Below, one piece after another: positions 17,022 through 25,830 of a stretch of DNA of 64,000 nucleotides. The stretch covers positions 434,001 to 498,000 of the forward strand of contig CALKUK010000011.1 in NCBI GenBank assembly GCA_937996655.1, in the 5' to 3' direction. Under the pieces are notes generated by a model. It saw only the letters and a program-made list of their open reading frames with translations. It did not search any database and was not told where the DNA came from. The stretch is from an uncultured Sphingomonadaceae bacterium (GTDB lineage: Bacteria > Pseudomonadota > Alphaproteobacteria > Sphingomonadales > Sphingomonadaceae). A program made the translations under genes and the position numbers. Every line of letters starts with the position of its first letter. Position 1 is the first letter of the stretch.

Positions 17022-18242
17022 TCAGGCCCAGGCGGCCATTTCCTTTTCAAGATTGGCACGGACAGCTTCGAAGAACTGCTCGGTAGTCATCCAGGCCTGA
17101 TCCGGGCCGATGAGGATTGCGAGATCCTTTGTCATCGCGCCGCTTTCAACAGTGTTGATGCAGACCTTTTCCAGCGTTTCGGCAAAGCGCGTCACGTCCG
17201 GCGTATTGTCGAACTTGCCGCGGTAGATGAGGCCACGGGTCCAGGCGAAGATCGACGCAATTGGGTTGGTCGAGGTGGCCTTGCCCTGTTCATGCATACG
17301 GAAGTGGCGCGTGACAGTGCCGTGCGCGGCTTCCGCTTCCACCGTCTTGCCATCCGGCGTCATCAGAACAGACGTCATGAGGCCAAGCGAACCGAAGCCC
17401 TGCGCAACCTGATCGGACTGAACGTCGCCATCATAGTTCTTACAGGCCCAGACGAACTTGCCGCTCCACTTCAGTGCGGATGCGACCATGTCATCGATGA
17501 GGCGATGCTCATAAACGATGCCAGCTTCCTTGAACTTGTCCTTGAACTCGTTCTCGAAAACTTCGGCGAACAGATCCTTGAAGCGGCCATCATAGGCCTT
17601 CAGGATGGTGTTCTTGGTCGACAGATAGACCGGCCAGCCAAGGCCGAGGCCATAGTTCATCGAGGCGCGTGCGAAGTCGCGGATCGAATCATCGAGGTTG
17701 TACATCGCCAGAGCGACGCCCGGTGAGGGGAACTGGAAAACTTCCTCATCGATCTTCTCGCCATTGTCACCATCCCACACAAGGCGCAGCTTGCCGGGGC
17801 CCGGGACGAGGAAATCGGTTGCCTTATACTGGTCACCAAAGGCGTGACGACCCACGACAATGGGGTCCGTCCAACCCGGGATCAGGCGGGGAACGTTCTT
17901 GATGACGATTGGTTCGCGGAACACCACGCCGCCCAGAATGTTGCGGATGGTGCCATTGGGCGACTTCCACATCTTCTTGAGGCCGAATTCTTCCACGCGC
18001 GCTTCGTCTGGCGTGATGGTGGCGCACTTCACCCCAACGCCATACTTCTTGATGGCGTTGGCAGCATCGACCGTGATCTGGTCACCGGTCTCGTCACGCT
18101 TTTCAACGGAGAGATCGTAATATTTCAGATCGATATCGAGATAGGGCAGGATCAGCTTTTCGCGAATCCACTGCCAGATGATGCGGGTCATTTCGTCGCC
18201 GTCGATCTCGACGACGGGCGTATTCACCTTAATCTTTGCCAT
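17022..18242 (-). CDS. icd: NADP-dependent isocitrate dehydrogenase
   Basis: This enzyme of the citric acid cycle oxidises isocitrate to 2-oxoglutarate with NADP. At 406 residues, with the N-terminus KVNTPVVEIDGDEMTRIIW and the substrate-binding SPNGTIRN segment, it belongs to the eukaryote-like NADP-IDH subfamily rather than the E. coli type, as is common in alphaproteobacteria. A GGGGAAAG ribosome site precedes the ATG at 18242, and a strong terminator follows. It is divergent from psd. Confidence 0.96.
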   Translation of the reverse strand: MAKIKVNTPVVEIDGDEMTRIIWQWIREKLILPYLDIDLKYYDLSVEKRDETGDQITVDAANAIKKYGVGVKCATITPDEARVEEFGLKKMWKSPNGTIRNILGGVVFREPIVIKNVPRLIPGWTDPIVVGRHAFGDQYKATDFLVPGPGKLRLVWDGDNGEKIDEEVFQFPSPGVALAMYNLDDSIRDFARASMNYGLGLGWPVYLSTKNTILKAYDGRFKDLFAEVFENEFKDKFKEAGIVYEHRLIDDMVASALKWSGKFVWACKNYDGDVQSDQVAQGFGSLGLMTSVLMTPDGKTVEAEAAHGTVTRHFRMHEQGKATSTNPIASIFAWTRGLIYRGKFDNTPDVTRFAETLEKVCINTVESGAMTKDLAILIGPDQAWMTTEQFFEAVRANLEKEMAAWA

Positions 18243-18350
18243 GCTTGCGTCTTTCCCCGGGGATTAGGATAGGCGAGGCCTTAGGGCGGGATTTCGCTGT
18301 GATCAACCGCTCTGATTGTATGATGCGCCCCCTTTGCCTATGAGGGGGGC

Positions 18351-19085
18351 ATGACCGAACATGAAAAAGCCGTCGCTGCGGGCGAGGGCGTTAAATGGGC
18401 TTGGCCCGCCGTGCACCCCGAAGGGCGCAAATTCGCACTTATTTCGGCGGCCGTCGTCGGTGCTTTCACATTGATCGGCTGGGAATTCATTGCCTGGCTC
18501 TTCGTCGGGCTGACGATCTGGATTCTCGCTTTTTTCCGCGACCCGATCCGCAGCGTCCCGCAGGATCCAAACGCCATTGTGGCCCCTGCCGATGGTATGG
18601 TCACCCTCATCCAGACGGTGATGCCGCCCAAGGAAATTTCCGGCGGCGATGGGCTGACTGAGGAACCTGTGGTGCGCGTATCGATTTTCATGAGCGTGTT
18701 TGACGTTCACATCAACCGATCCCCGATTGCCGGCACTGTCCGCCGCATTGAGTATATTGCGGGCAAATTCCTGAACGCAGACCTCGACAAGGCGAGCGAA
18801 GACAATGAGCGGCAGCATTTCCTTGTTGAACGCGCCGATGGGGTGAAAATCGGATTCACGCAGATTGCGGGGCTGGTCGCCCGACGCATCGTGCCGTTCT
18901 CCAAGGTGGGCGATACCGTCACCGCCGGGGAACGCGTTGGCCTGATCCGCTTCGGAAGCCGCGTGGACGTTTATTTTCCGAAGGGAACCGCGCCCAAGGT
19001 TGCGCTCGGCCAGCGCTGTGTAGCCGGTGAAACCATTCTCGGCGTGATCGGGGACAGCACAGCCGCTGTCGCCATCTCTCAATAA
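18351..19085 (+). CDS. psd: Phosphatidylserine decarboxylase
   Basis: Psd converts phosphatidylserine to phosphatidylethanolamine at the inner membrane. The 244-residue proenzyme has one or two membrane spans near residues 28-60 and the short-form family motifs: the VHINRSP segment near residue 122 and the RFGSR site near residue 204, where self-cleavage before the serine creates the pyruvoyl cofactor. A GAGGGGGG ribosome site lies just before the ATG. pssA follows after two bases, so successive enzymes of one pathway are co-transcribed. Confidence 0.95.
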   Translation: MTEHEKAVAAGEGVKWAWPAVHPEGRKFALISAAVVGAFTLIGWEFIAWLFVGLTIWILAFFRDPIRSVPQDPNAIVAPADGMVTLIQTVMPPKEISGGDGLTEEPVVRVSIFMSVFDVHINRSPIAGTVRRIEYIAGKFLNADLDKASEDNERQHFLVERADGVKIGFTQIAGLVARRIVPFSKVGDTVTAGERVGLIRFGSRVDVYFPKGTAPKVALGQRCVAGETILGVIGDSTAAVAISQ

Positions 19086-19087
19086 CG

Positions 19088-19867
19088 ATGCCGGATAAAC
19101 GCCGAGGGATTAGTCTGCGGGCGGTCGTTCCGAATGCTGTGACGGCGCTTGCCCTATGCTTCGGCCTGACCGGTATCCGGTTCGCTATTTCGGCTGCGGG
19201 GCATGATCCTCATCCCGGCGACTGGGAACGGGCCATCGGCGCAATCATCATCGCAGCGATGCTCGATGGCATTGATGGACGAATTGCGCGTCTGCTGAAG
19301 GCAGAGAGCCGTTTCGGGGCCGAACTGGATTCCCTGTCGGATGTGATCGCCTTCGGCGTCTCGCCCGCGATCATCATGTATCTATGGTCGTTGCAATATT
19401 TCCCGAAGTTCGGCTGGATTTGCGCGCTGGCGATTGCCGTGTGTTGCGCCCTGCGCCTTGCGCGTTTCAATGCGGCAATTGATGCTGAGGACCAGCCCCA
19501 CAAATCTGCGGGCTTTTTGACTGGTGTTCCGGCGCCGGCAGGGGCGGGAATTGCATTCCTGCCGCTCTACCTTTGGCTCGTCACCGAAAATGAACTGTTC
19601 CGCAATCCGGTCATTGTGGCACCCTGGATTGTCTTTGTGGCGATCCTGATGATCTCGAACGTGGCGACGTTCAGCTGGAGCTCGATCCGGCTGCGGCGTC
19701 ATATCCGCCTTGAAGCGATTCTCTTGCTCGCGTTGCTGGGCACTGCGTTGTTTTCAGAACCCTGGTTGACGCTGATCTTCATTGCTGCGGGCTATATCGG
19801 GGTGATCCCGTTCAGCATCCGTAGCTATGCCAAGGTCAAAGCGGCACGCACGACAAAGTCAGACTGA
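19088..19867 (+). CDS. pssA: CDP-diacylglycerol--serine O-phosphatidyltransferase
   Basis: PssA makes phosphatidylserine from CDP-diacylglycerol and serine; Psd then decarboxylates it. The 259-residue protein has about seven membrane spans and the CDP-alcohol phosphotransferase motif with its conserved spacing: DGRIAR, then G after eight residues, then two Asp (ELDSLSD) near residues 61-84. It is coupled to psd by a two-base gap. Confidence 0.95.
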   Translation: MPDKRRGISLRAVVPNAVTALALCFGLTGIRFAISAAGHDPHPGDWERAIGAIIIAAMLDGIDGRIARLLKAESRFGAELDSLSDVIAFGVSPAIIMYLWSLQYFPKFGWICALAIAVCCALRLARFNAAIDAEDQPHKSAGFLTGVPAPAGAGIAFLPLYLWLVTENELFRNPVIVAPWIVFVAILMISNVATFSWSSIRLRRHIRLEAILLLALLGTALFSEPWLTLIFIAAGYIGVIPFSIRSYAKVKAARTTKSD

Positions 19868-19875
19868 CCGATTTC

Positions 19876-20094
19876 TTAAGCCGCCATGCGAAAGGCGGTT
19901 GCGGGGACCGAGGCCGAGGCGAGGGCCGGGCGACGGCGCATTACATACACCTTGGCGACCTCGACCTCTGTCGTCACGACCTGACCCGATAGCGCCGCCT
20001 CAATCCGCTCTGCGGCGTCGGACAGCATCCCGCGAATCAACAATCCTGCAAAACCCAAAACCGTGGCGAAGAACATGAAAGCGACGATTTGCAT
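19876..20094 (-). CDS. Small single-span membrane protein
   Basis: The 72-residue product has one N-terminal hydrophobic helix (about residues 4-24) followed by a short charged segment and an arginine-rich RRRPALAS stretch. An AAGGAG ribosome site sits seven bases before the ATG, which argues for a real gene. It converges on pssA and no function can be assigned. A short inverted repeat (GCCGCC/GGCGGT, about 19881-19900) at its 3' end could act as a weak terminator for the convergent pair. Confidence 0.65.
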   Translation of the reverse strand: MQIVAFMFFATVLGFAGLLIRGMLSDAAERIEAALSGQVVTTEVEVAKVYVMRRRPALASASVPATAFRMAA

Positions 20095-20208
20095 AGCGAT
20101 CTCCTTTTGTTCTTCGTTTAATGATCCTGCTTTGTTCCGGCGTCAAGCGAAAAAAGAACAAGCCCGGAACGGGCGGGCGGATCTGTAGCGATTTGGGAAA
20201 AGTGAGAG

Positions 20209-20283
20209 TGGCTCCCCGGGCCTGATTCGAACAGGCGGCCGTCCGATTAACAGTCGGATGCTCTACCGCTGAGCTACCGGGGA
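20209..20283 (-). tRNA. tRNA-Asn (GTT)
   Basis: On the minus strand the acceptor TCCCCGG/CCGGGGA, D-arm GCTC/GAGC, anticodon stem TCCGA/TCGGA around loop CTGTTAA (anticodon GTT), T-arm with TTCGAAT and an encoded GCCA end are all present. Confidence 0.97.
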
Positions 20284-20333
20284 ACGCTCTACAGGCGGCG
20301 CGTATAGCAGGCCAAATTTGCTTGGCAACCCGT

Positions 20334-21098
20334 TCAGACAGCAAATTGCTCCATCGCAATCCGATCATCGAGCGCATGCTCCGGATCGAACATCATTGTC
20401 AGCTTCGTGGAGCGGTCTGTGGTTACCTTTACGAAGGCGACGTCACGAACCTCCTGCTGGTCTGCCACAGCGCTCACAGGGCGCTTTACGGGGTCGAGAA
20501 CGCGGAAGCGGACCGAGGCAGAGTCAGGAAGGATCGCACCGCGCCAGCGCCGGGGGCGGAAAGGGCTGATCGGCGTGAGCGCCAGCATGGGAGAATCGAG
20601 CGGAAGGATCGGGCCTTGGGCAGAAAAATTATAGGCGGTTGATCCTGCAGGCGTGGCGACAAGGACGCCATCACATACCAGTTCGTCAATGACGACGCGC
20701 CCATTCACTTCCACTTCCAGCTTGGCGGTCTGGCGCGTCTCACGCAGCAGCGAGACTTCGTTGATGGCGGGGCTGGACACCTGTTCACCGTCAACAGTCT
20801 CTGCATCCATGCGCAGCGGGCAGACATGGAACGACTTTGCCTTGGCAATCCGCTCATCCAGTCCGTCAATCCGCCACTCATTCATCAGGAAGCCGACTGT
20901 GCCCAGATTCATGCCGAAGACCGGCACGATGCGCTTGCGCCCGAGCATGCCGTGCAACGTTTGCAGCATGAAGCCATCGCCACCGAGGGCGATGATCAGG
21001 TCGGCTTCTCTGAGGTCCGCCCACTCATAGGTGTTGCGGAGCTGCTCAGCCGCTTCTTGAGCGGGCGCGGTCGGCGAAACGAGGAGTGCGCGTTTCAT
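20334..21098 (-). CDS. nadK: NAD kinase
   Basis: NadK phosphorylates NAD to NADP in the cytoplasm. The 254-residue protein shows the GGDGFML nucleotide-binding motif near residue 40, the TPAGSTAYN segment near residue 152 and the helical MNLGTVGFLMNEW stretch near residue 64. Its ATG overlaps the moaA stop (ATGA at 21095-21098), so the two are translationally coupled, although their pathways differ. Confidence 0.94.
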   Translation of the reverse strand: MKRALLVSPTAPAQEAAEQLRNTYEWADLREADLIIALGGDGFMLQTLHGMLGRKRIVPVFGMNLGTVGFLMNEWRIDGLDERIAKAKSFHVCPLRMDAETVDGEQVSSPAINEVSLLRETRQTAKLEVEVNGRVVIDELVCDGVLVATPAGSTAYNFSAQGPILPLDSPMLALTPISPFRPRRWRGAILPDSASVRFRVLDPVKRPVSAVADQQEVRDVAFVKVTTDRSTKLTMMFDPEHALDDRIAMEQFAV

Positions 21099-22072
21099 CC
21101 CCCGGTCACACTCATATGGCGGCGTGTGGCCGCAAAGCCGAGGTCAAAGTCATGGCGTTCCGGTTTCGCGCCAATGGCTTGGTCGAGTAGTTTGTCGAAC
21201 AGGGAAGGGTCATTCCCCCGCAGGGCACCCCGCAGATCGACATGATCTTCATGCCCAAGGCACATGTATAATTTCCCCGAAGCAGAAACGCGCACGCGAT
21301 TGCACGCGGCGCAGAAGTTGGATGTGAGCGGCGAAATAAACCCGACCCGCGTCGACGCCCCCTCAACAGACCAATAACGCGCAGGCCCGCCCGTGCGATG
21401 GGTGGAGGGCAGGAGGTTGAACGATTGCTCCAGCGTGTCGCGTACCGCGGTGAGCGGATAGAAACGGTCGGTTCTGTCTTCGTCGATATGGCCAAGCGGC
21501 ATGGTTTCAATGAAAGACAGGTCAAAGCCTTGGGAGACGCACCAGGCGAGCATGGTGCCAAATTCATCATCATTGAGAGATTTGAGCGCCACCATGTTGA
21601 TTTTTATGGAAAATCCGCGCGCCCGTGCAGCCGCCAGCCCATCCAGAACGGTGTCTAGCTTGCCGATCCGGGTGATTTGCGCAAACCGGTCTGCGTCAAG
21701 GGTGTCGAGGCTCACATTGATGCGGCGAATGCCCGCGTCCCAAAGCTCATCGGCATGTTTGGCAAGGCTCGCGCCGTTGGTGGTTAACGTCAGTTCGTCC
21801 AACCCATGGCCGATGAGGCGTCCGATTTGGCGGGCAACATCCGTGGCACCGCGTCGGACGAGCGGCTCTCCCCCGGTCAGGCGGATGCGGCGGACTCCCC
21901 GGGCGACAAAGGCTTCGGCCAGATGGACGATCTCTTCAAGCGACAGAATCTCGCTGCGGGGCAGGAATTCCATCTGCTCTGCCATGCAATAGCGGCAGCG
22001 CATGTCGCACCTGTCTGTCAAAGACAGGCGCACATAGCTGATCTGCCGTCCGTAACGGTCTGTCAGCGCCAT
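21095..22072 (-). CDS. moaA: GTP 3',8-cyclase MoaA
   Basis: MoaA is the radical-SAM enzyme that starts molybdenum cofactor synthesis from GTP. The SAM-cluster motif CDMRCRYC is near residue 17 and the second cluster is formed by the C-terminal CAACNRVR...C pattern near residue 250. The frame opens further upstream at 22126, but MALTDRYGRQISYVRLS at 22072 matches the family N-terminus and has a GGA-containing ribosome site. The usual C-terminal GG is retained (SVTGG). The gene is coupled to nadK by a four-base overlap. Confidence 0.95.
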   Translation of the reverse strand: MALTDRYGRQISYVRLSLTDRCDMRCRYCMAEQMEFLPRSEILSLEEIVHLAEAFVARGVRRIRLTGGEPLVRRGATDVARQIGRLIGHGLDELTLTTNGASLAKHADELWDAGIRRINVSLDTLDADRFAQITRIGKLDTVLDGLAAARARGFSIKINMVALKSLNDDEFGTMLAWCVSQGFDLSFIETMPLGHIDEDRTDRFYPLTAVRDTLEQSFNLLPSTHRTGGPARYWSVEGASTRVGFISPLTSNFCAACNRVRVSASGKLYMCLGHEDHVDLRGALRGNDPSLFDKLLDQAIGAKPERHDFDLGFAATRRHMSVTGG

Positions 22073-22176
22073 GTTTGTTCCGCAACCCATGGTCGCGGTG
22101 CTAGTGCGGAGAGCGGCGGGTAACAAGTCCTGTTCAAATTAGGAAATTGCCAAGGGCTTGGCGCTAAGGCGTCCGG

Positions 22177-23880
22177 GTGAACCATTCTCTTCCTTCGGAC
22201 GTCCAAAATGGCGCGGCGGCACCCGTGATGGTGTATTCGCAATCGCGTCGGGATGAGATCTTGGATGCCGTGACCCGTTTGGGGTGGCGGGCGTCTGCTT
22301 CCCGGCGCGTGGCGGGCTTGCAAGGGCGTATCATCGGATCAGGAACAGATGTGCTGCTGGTCGATGGCTGTGTCGATGCCGAGGCGGGAAAATCTATCGC
22401 GTCTGTCGCGCCGAAACTTGGCCGAAATGGCGTGGCGATTGTGGCGATTTACCCGGCGGGATCAGATGACGCGTTGGAACTGGTCAATGCCGGGGCAACG
22501 CATTTGCTGCCCGAGCCCTATAATGCGGCGGAACTGCAGGCGGTCCTCATTGCGGCCAAGCGCTATGCAGCGCGCGCCATGGCTTCTTCCGGGGCCTTGC
22601 TTCCTGCCGATGCGGACGCGCTCACAGGTCTGGCCCACAATGCGGAGCTTCGCCGCTGGCTGGAGCGCAACGGGCAGGCCGAAACGGTTTGGCTGCTGAT
22701 CGTCAATATCTCCCGTTTTGATGCGATCAACGACGCCCTAGGGTCCACTGCGGCGGATGCCGTGTTGCGGGCGATCGGACACCGTCTGGAGCCGCTCGTC
22801 ACCGAATCAGGGTTGAACTGCATCACGGCGCGGATGGCCGGGGCGGAATTTGGGGTCGCGCTGGCGGGCGATGTGTCGCCTGACCGGTTGCTGCTTTTGG
22901 CTGAAGCGATTGTAGAGAGCGTTGGTCGTCCGGTGGCGGCGGACGGAAAAACCGTCCGCTTGGGATGCCATGTCGGGATCGCTGTTGCAGAGGCAGGCGC
23001 CAAAGACCGTGGGACGATCGTCCGACGAGCGGCCAAGGCCGTGCAGGAAGCGCGCAAGGAGAATACGGGGCCGATCCGCCTTGTAACTGCGGGTGACACC
23101 AAGGTTGCAGGGCGGATTTCGGCGCTGCAGGCCGATTTGCGCAACGCGTTGAGCAAGGGGGAGATTGAGATCCTGTTTCAGCCGCAATTCGCCATTGCCA
23201 GCGGACGCATTGAGGGCGTGGAGGCCTTGGCCCGCTGGCAGCACCCAAAATATGGGCTGATTGGTGCCAAGACCTTGTTCACGGTCGCAGAGCAGTCGGA
23301 CTATCTGGTGGAACTATCGGCCCATATTCAGCGGCGCGCGCTGGAACTGGCCACGGCCTGGCCGAAATCGCTGGCCCGCCTGCGCCTGTCCGTCAATGTC
23401 ACAGCGCGGGACATCAAACACCCCGGTTTCGCCCAACGCTTTTTGACGCGTGTGGATTCGTGCGGCTTTCCGCGGGGGCGGTTGACGGTGGAAGTCACAG
23501 AGACAGGCCTGATGGAGGACCTGGAAGCGTCGGCAAAGGTGCTTGCCAAGTTCCGGTCTGCGGGGTGCCGCGTGGCCATTGATGACTTTGGCACAGGCTA
23601 TTCCAGCCTTGCCTATCTGAAAGCGCTACCGGCCGATTATCTGAAGCTGGATCACGGTCTGTCTGCTGAAATCACGGGCACGGAGCGTGACAGCGTCGTG
23701 GTGCGTGGCGCCATCGACATGGCCCATTCCCTAGGCCTGTCCGTCATTGCAGAGGGTGTGGAAAGCGAAGCGCAACTTGGCCTTTTGGCCCGCGCGGGTT
23801 GCAGCCACTTTCAAGGATTTCTGAGGGCAGGCCCGCTAAACGGGGCCGCCCTTCAGAAGCTTGTTGAAGCCGGGGCTTAG
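22177..23880 (+). CDS. EAL-domain c-di-GMP phosphodiesterase with degenerate GGDEF
   Basis: The 567-residue cytoplasmic protein has three parts: a receiver-like N-terminus (about 15-130) without a clear phospho-acceptor, a GGDEF domain (about 145-295) whose active-site motif is AGAEF instead of GGDEF, and an EAL domain (about 315-560) that looks intact (EALARW, then DDFGTGYSSL, then LKLDHG, then AEGVE). It should therefore break down cyclic di-GMP, while the GGDEF part is at most a sensor. The start is GTG at 22177. It is divergent from moaA with a 104-base gap. The PilZ protein at 2000 is a possible reader of the same messenger. Confidence 0.9.
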   Translation: MNHSLPSDVQNGAAAPVMVYSQSRRDEILDAVTRLGWRASASRRVAGLQGRIIGSGTDVLLVDGCVDAEAGKSIASVAPKLGRNGVAIVAIYPAGSDDALELVNAGATHLLPEPYNAAELQAVLIAAKRYAARAMASSGALLPADADALTGLAHNAELRRWLERNGQAETVWLLIVNISRFDAINDALGSTAADAVLRAIGHRLEPLVTESGLNCITARMAGAEFGVALAGDVSPDRLLLLAEAIVESVGRPVAADGKTVRLGCHVGIAVAEAGAKDRGTIVRRAAKAVQEARKENTGPIRLVTAGDTKVAGRISALQADLRNALSKGEIEILFQPQFAIASGRIEGVEALARWQHPKYGLIGAKTLFTVAEQSDYLVELSAHIQRRALELATAWPKSLARLRLSVNVTARDIKHPGFAQRFLTRVDSCGFPRGRLTVEVTETGLMEDLEASAKVLAKFRSAGCRVAIDDFGTGYSSLAYLKALPADYLKLDHGLSAEITGTERDSVVVRGAIDMAHSLGLSVIAEGVESEAQLGLLARAGCSHFQGFLRAGPLNGAALQKLVEAGA

Positions 23881-24116
23881 TTGCCCTTGGCCGGTTCCAA
23901 CAGGTCGGGTTGGAGCAGCCGGTGCATGTGCACGACCACATATTTCATTTCGGCATCGTCAACCGTGCGTTGCGCGGCTGTGCGCCAGGCATTTTCAGCG
24001 CTTTTATAGTCTGCAAAGAAGCCGACGACGTCCATCGACTTTAAATCGGCGAAATCGAGCGTGCGGGGGTCCGTGACACGGCCGCCGAACACCAGATGCA
24101 GTTTGCTCTCGCTCAT
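23877..24116 (-). CDS. DUF4170 family protein
   Basis: A 79-residue protein of the DUF4170 type, recognisable by its N-terminal LHLVFGGRVTDP and the FADYKSAENAWR segment near residue 34. Function unknown. It is the last gene of a minus-strand cluster of small proteins and overlaps its upstream neighbour by four bases; its stop also overlaps the end of the EAL gene by four bases. Cytoplasmic. Confidence 0.82.
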   Translation of the reverse strand: MSESKLHLVFGGRVTDPRTLDFADLKSMDVVGFFADYKSAENAWRTAAQRTVDDAEMKYVVVHMHRLLQPDLLEPAKGN

Positions 24117-24604
24117 TCTTTCCCTTTTCGTACTGTTTTGGCCGCGGCTGTGCCAGCTGTCGTTGCAGCCTTCCCGATCTTTCCGGCGAGCTCGCGGGCC
24201 GTTTGGCGTGCGGCATCCGAGGTGAGCCCTAGCGCAATAAGCTCTGCCTTGGCAACGTCACCGGCAACTTTCGCAGCTGCCTTGGCTGTTTTTCGGACGC
24301 TACGGCCGACAGGGCCTGCGATCTTTGTTTCACGCGCGGTGCGGGGCAGGGCGGCGGCAATGATGGCGCCGATGGCCAGTCCACCCGCGATGGCCGCCAG
24401 CGGATTGCTGTCGAGCTGCTGGGATGTTTTCTGCGCTGCGGCCTGCGCCCTTTCACGAGTGGCGGCGGCTGTTTCCCTTGCGCGGACTTTCCCGCTTTCA
24501 AGGGCATCGTGCGCCTTGGCTTTGCTGCTCGTCAGGGCCTGTTCGGCCTTACCACGCACATCATTATATCGGGCGCTTGCCTTGGAACGGAGATTGTCAG
24601 TCAT
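24113..24604 (-). CDS. DUF883/YqjD-like membrane-anchored protein
   Basis: The 163-residue product has a basic helical N-terminal half rich in Ala, Lys and Arg, a short hydrophobic helix (NPLAAIAGGLAIGAIIAAAL, about residues 69-88) and a second Ala/Lys-rich helix. This resembles the ElaB/YqjD/DUF883 group, whose E. coli members sit in the inner membrane and bind ribosomes in stationary phase; the same role here is only an inference. The start at 24604 has an AAGGAA ribosome site and overlaps the preceding gene by eight bases. Confidence 0.72.
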   Translation of the reverse strand: MTDNLRSKASARYNDVRGKAEQALTSSKAKAHDALESGKVRARETAAATRERAQAAAQKTSQQLDSNPLAAIAGGLAIGAIIAAALPRTARETKIAGPVGRSVRKTAKAAAKVAGDVAKAELIALGLTSDAARQTARELAGKIGKAATTAGTAAAKTVRKGKE

Positions 24605-24860
24605 GGCGCGGTTCCTTTCTGAGGCGCCGGACGAGACCGGCGAGGGGTTTGCGAAACAAGAAGGCGATGAGGCCGATCCCGAGCGCGGCTGTCGCAATGG
24701 GCTGGGCTTGAACCGTGCGCGATATGCCCCGCCTTGCCTTGGTCGCCGCACGTCGGCTGAGTTTGGCGGGTGTCAGGCTGTTGCGCGCAACATCCAAGGT
24801 CCCTTGAAATCGCGCTTTGGCCGCGCGCGCTTTGGCAAAGGTATCGTCGCGTTGGGTCAT
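24597..24860 (-). CDS. Small basic single-span membrane protein
   Basis: An 87-residue, strongly basic protein: a helical, Ala/Lys/Arg-rich first half, one hydrophobic helix near residues 54-70 and a positive C-terminus. It overlaps both neighbours (four and eight bases), which marks it as a co-translated member of the cluster. No family is recognised. Confidence 0.68.
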   Translation of the reverse strand: MTQRDDTFAKARAAKARFQGTLDVARNSLTPAKLSRRAATKARRGISRTVQAQPIATAALGIGLIAFLFRKPLAGLVRRLRKEPRHD

Positions 24861-25216
24861 GGTTTCTCCCAGGGGCGGGTCACCTGATGCAGGTGTCGCA
24901 GGCCCAAGCGGACAAGGGCATAGGCCACAAGGCTAAAGCCTGCTGACACGATGAGGATGGACCATCCCATGCCGATGGCCTGACCCAACCAGATCATCAG
25001 CCCGATTATGGCTGCGATGATGATTGCGAAGACCAAGATCGCCGCGCCCACCATTGCGCCGACCGCAGGCCCGAGATGTGACTTCCTGTCCCCAAGCTCC
25101 GCGCGCAGATAGCCCATCTCTGCACGGGCATAGTCTTTCGTGTCTGCCACGAGCTGACCGATCAGGTCACGCACGCTGGGGCCATCAACGTCAGGTGGGG
25201 GCGGTTGAGCATCCAT
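24857..25216 (-). CDS. Phage-holin-family (superfamily III-like) membrane protein
   Basis: The 119-residue protein has an N-terminal amphipathic region (DLIGQLVADTKDYARAEMGYLRAEL) and two hydrophobic helices (about 50-75 and 82-103), the layout of the 'phage holin family' proteins found in many bacterial chromosomes. There is no phage gene nearby, so a lysis role is unlikely; the setting among DUF883-like proteins suggests an envelope or stress role. Confidence 0.78.
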   Translation of the reverse strand: MDAQPPPPDVDGPSVRDLIGQLVADTKDYARAEMGYLRAELGDRKSHLGPAVGAMVGAAILVFAIIIAAIIGLMIWLGQAIGMGWSILIVSAGFSLVAYALVRLGLRHLHQVTRPWEKP

Positions 25217-25226
25217 CTGCAGGTGA

Positions 25227-25796
25227 TCAGGCGTCGGTGTTGTCGCCAGCGCGAACGATACGGGTTAGAACAAAGCCCAATGCGGCGGCCGCACCGATGG
25301 CGACGGCGGGGCGCTTGCGCACAAAGGTGCGGGCTTCTTCCAAAATATCATCGATATTCTTGGATTTCAGGGTGTCAGCAAGACCGGAGACGGCATCTGC
25401 TGCCTTGCGGGCATAATCGCCATATTGCGGGCCAACCTTGTCATCCAAAGCGCCTGCGACATTGCCGACCATCGCAGACACTTCTGAAAGGGCGGAGGTT
25501 GCCTTGTCCTTGCCGGATGAAGCGGCATCACGTGCGCTGCTTTTGACTTTACCGAACATATTCTGGGCTTCCCCCTGAAGGGCGCCGACAGGCTTGGCAG
25601 CCGCTTTTGGCGCGGGTTTGGCAGCCTTGGTGGCTGGAGCCTTTGTGACAGGTGACTTCGCAGCTGTTTTGGCCGCCACAGCCTTTACGGCAGGCTCCTT
25701 GGCTGTGGCCGCTTTGCGTGTCGCCGGGCGTTTGGCTGCGGGCTTGGCAGCAGGCTTTACAGCGGGCGTTTTCGGGGCGTCGTCTTTAGTGGCCAT
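25227..25796 (-). CDS. Membrane-anchored protein with histone-H1-like Ala/Lys/Pro tail
   Basis: The 189-residue product opens with about 65 residues made almost only of Ala, Lys, Pro and Thr (repeats such as KPAAK and KAPATKAAKPA), the composition of bacterial H1-like DNA-binding tails. A helical DUF883-like segment follows (about 70-150), and a C-terminal hydrophobic helix (AVAIGAAAALGFVLTRIV) could insert in the membrane. The frame extends upstream to 25850 but the ATG at 25796 gives the better N-terminus. It is the first gene of the cluster and divergent from eno. Confidence 0.75.
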   Translation of the reverse strand: MATKDDAPKTPAVKPAAKPAAKRPATRKAATAKEPAVKAVAAKTAAKSPVTKAPATKAAKPAPKAAAKPVGALQGEAQNMFGKVKSSARDAASSGKDKATSALSEVSAMVGNVAGALDDKVGPQYGDYARKAADAVSGLADTLKSKNIDDILEEARTFVRKRPAVAIGAAAALGFVLTRIVRAGDNTDA

Positions 25797-25830
25797 GTCG
25801 ATCCATTCCCTCGTGGTTGCGCTGATGCGA

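Noticed and set aside
24857..25216. Holin-like protein as a sign of a prophage
   Set aside because: No phage structural, lysis or integrase genes are nearby, and the chromosomal 'phage holin family' proteins are common outside phages.
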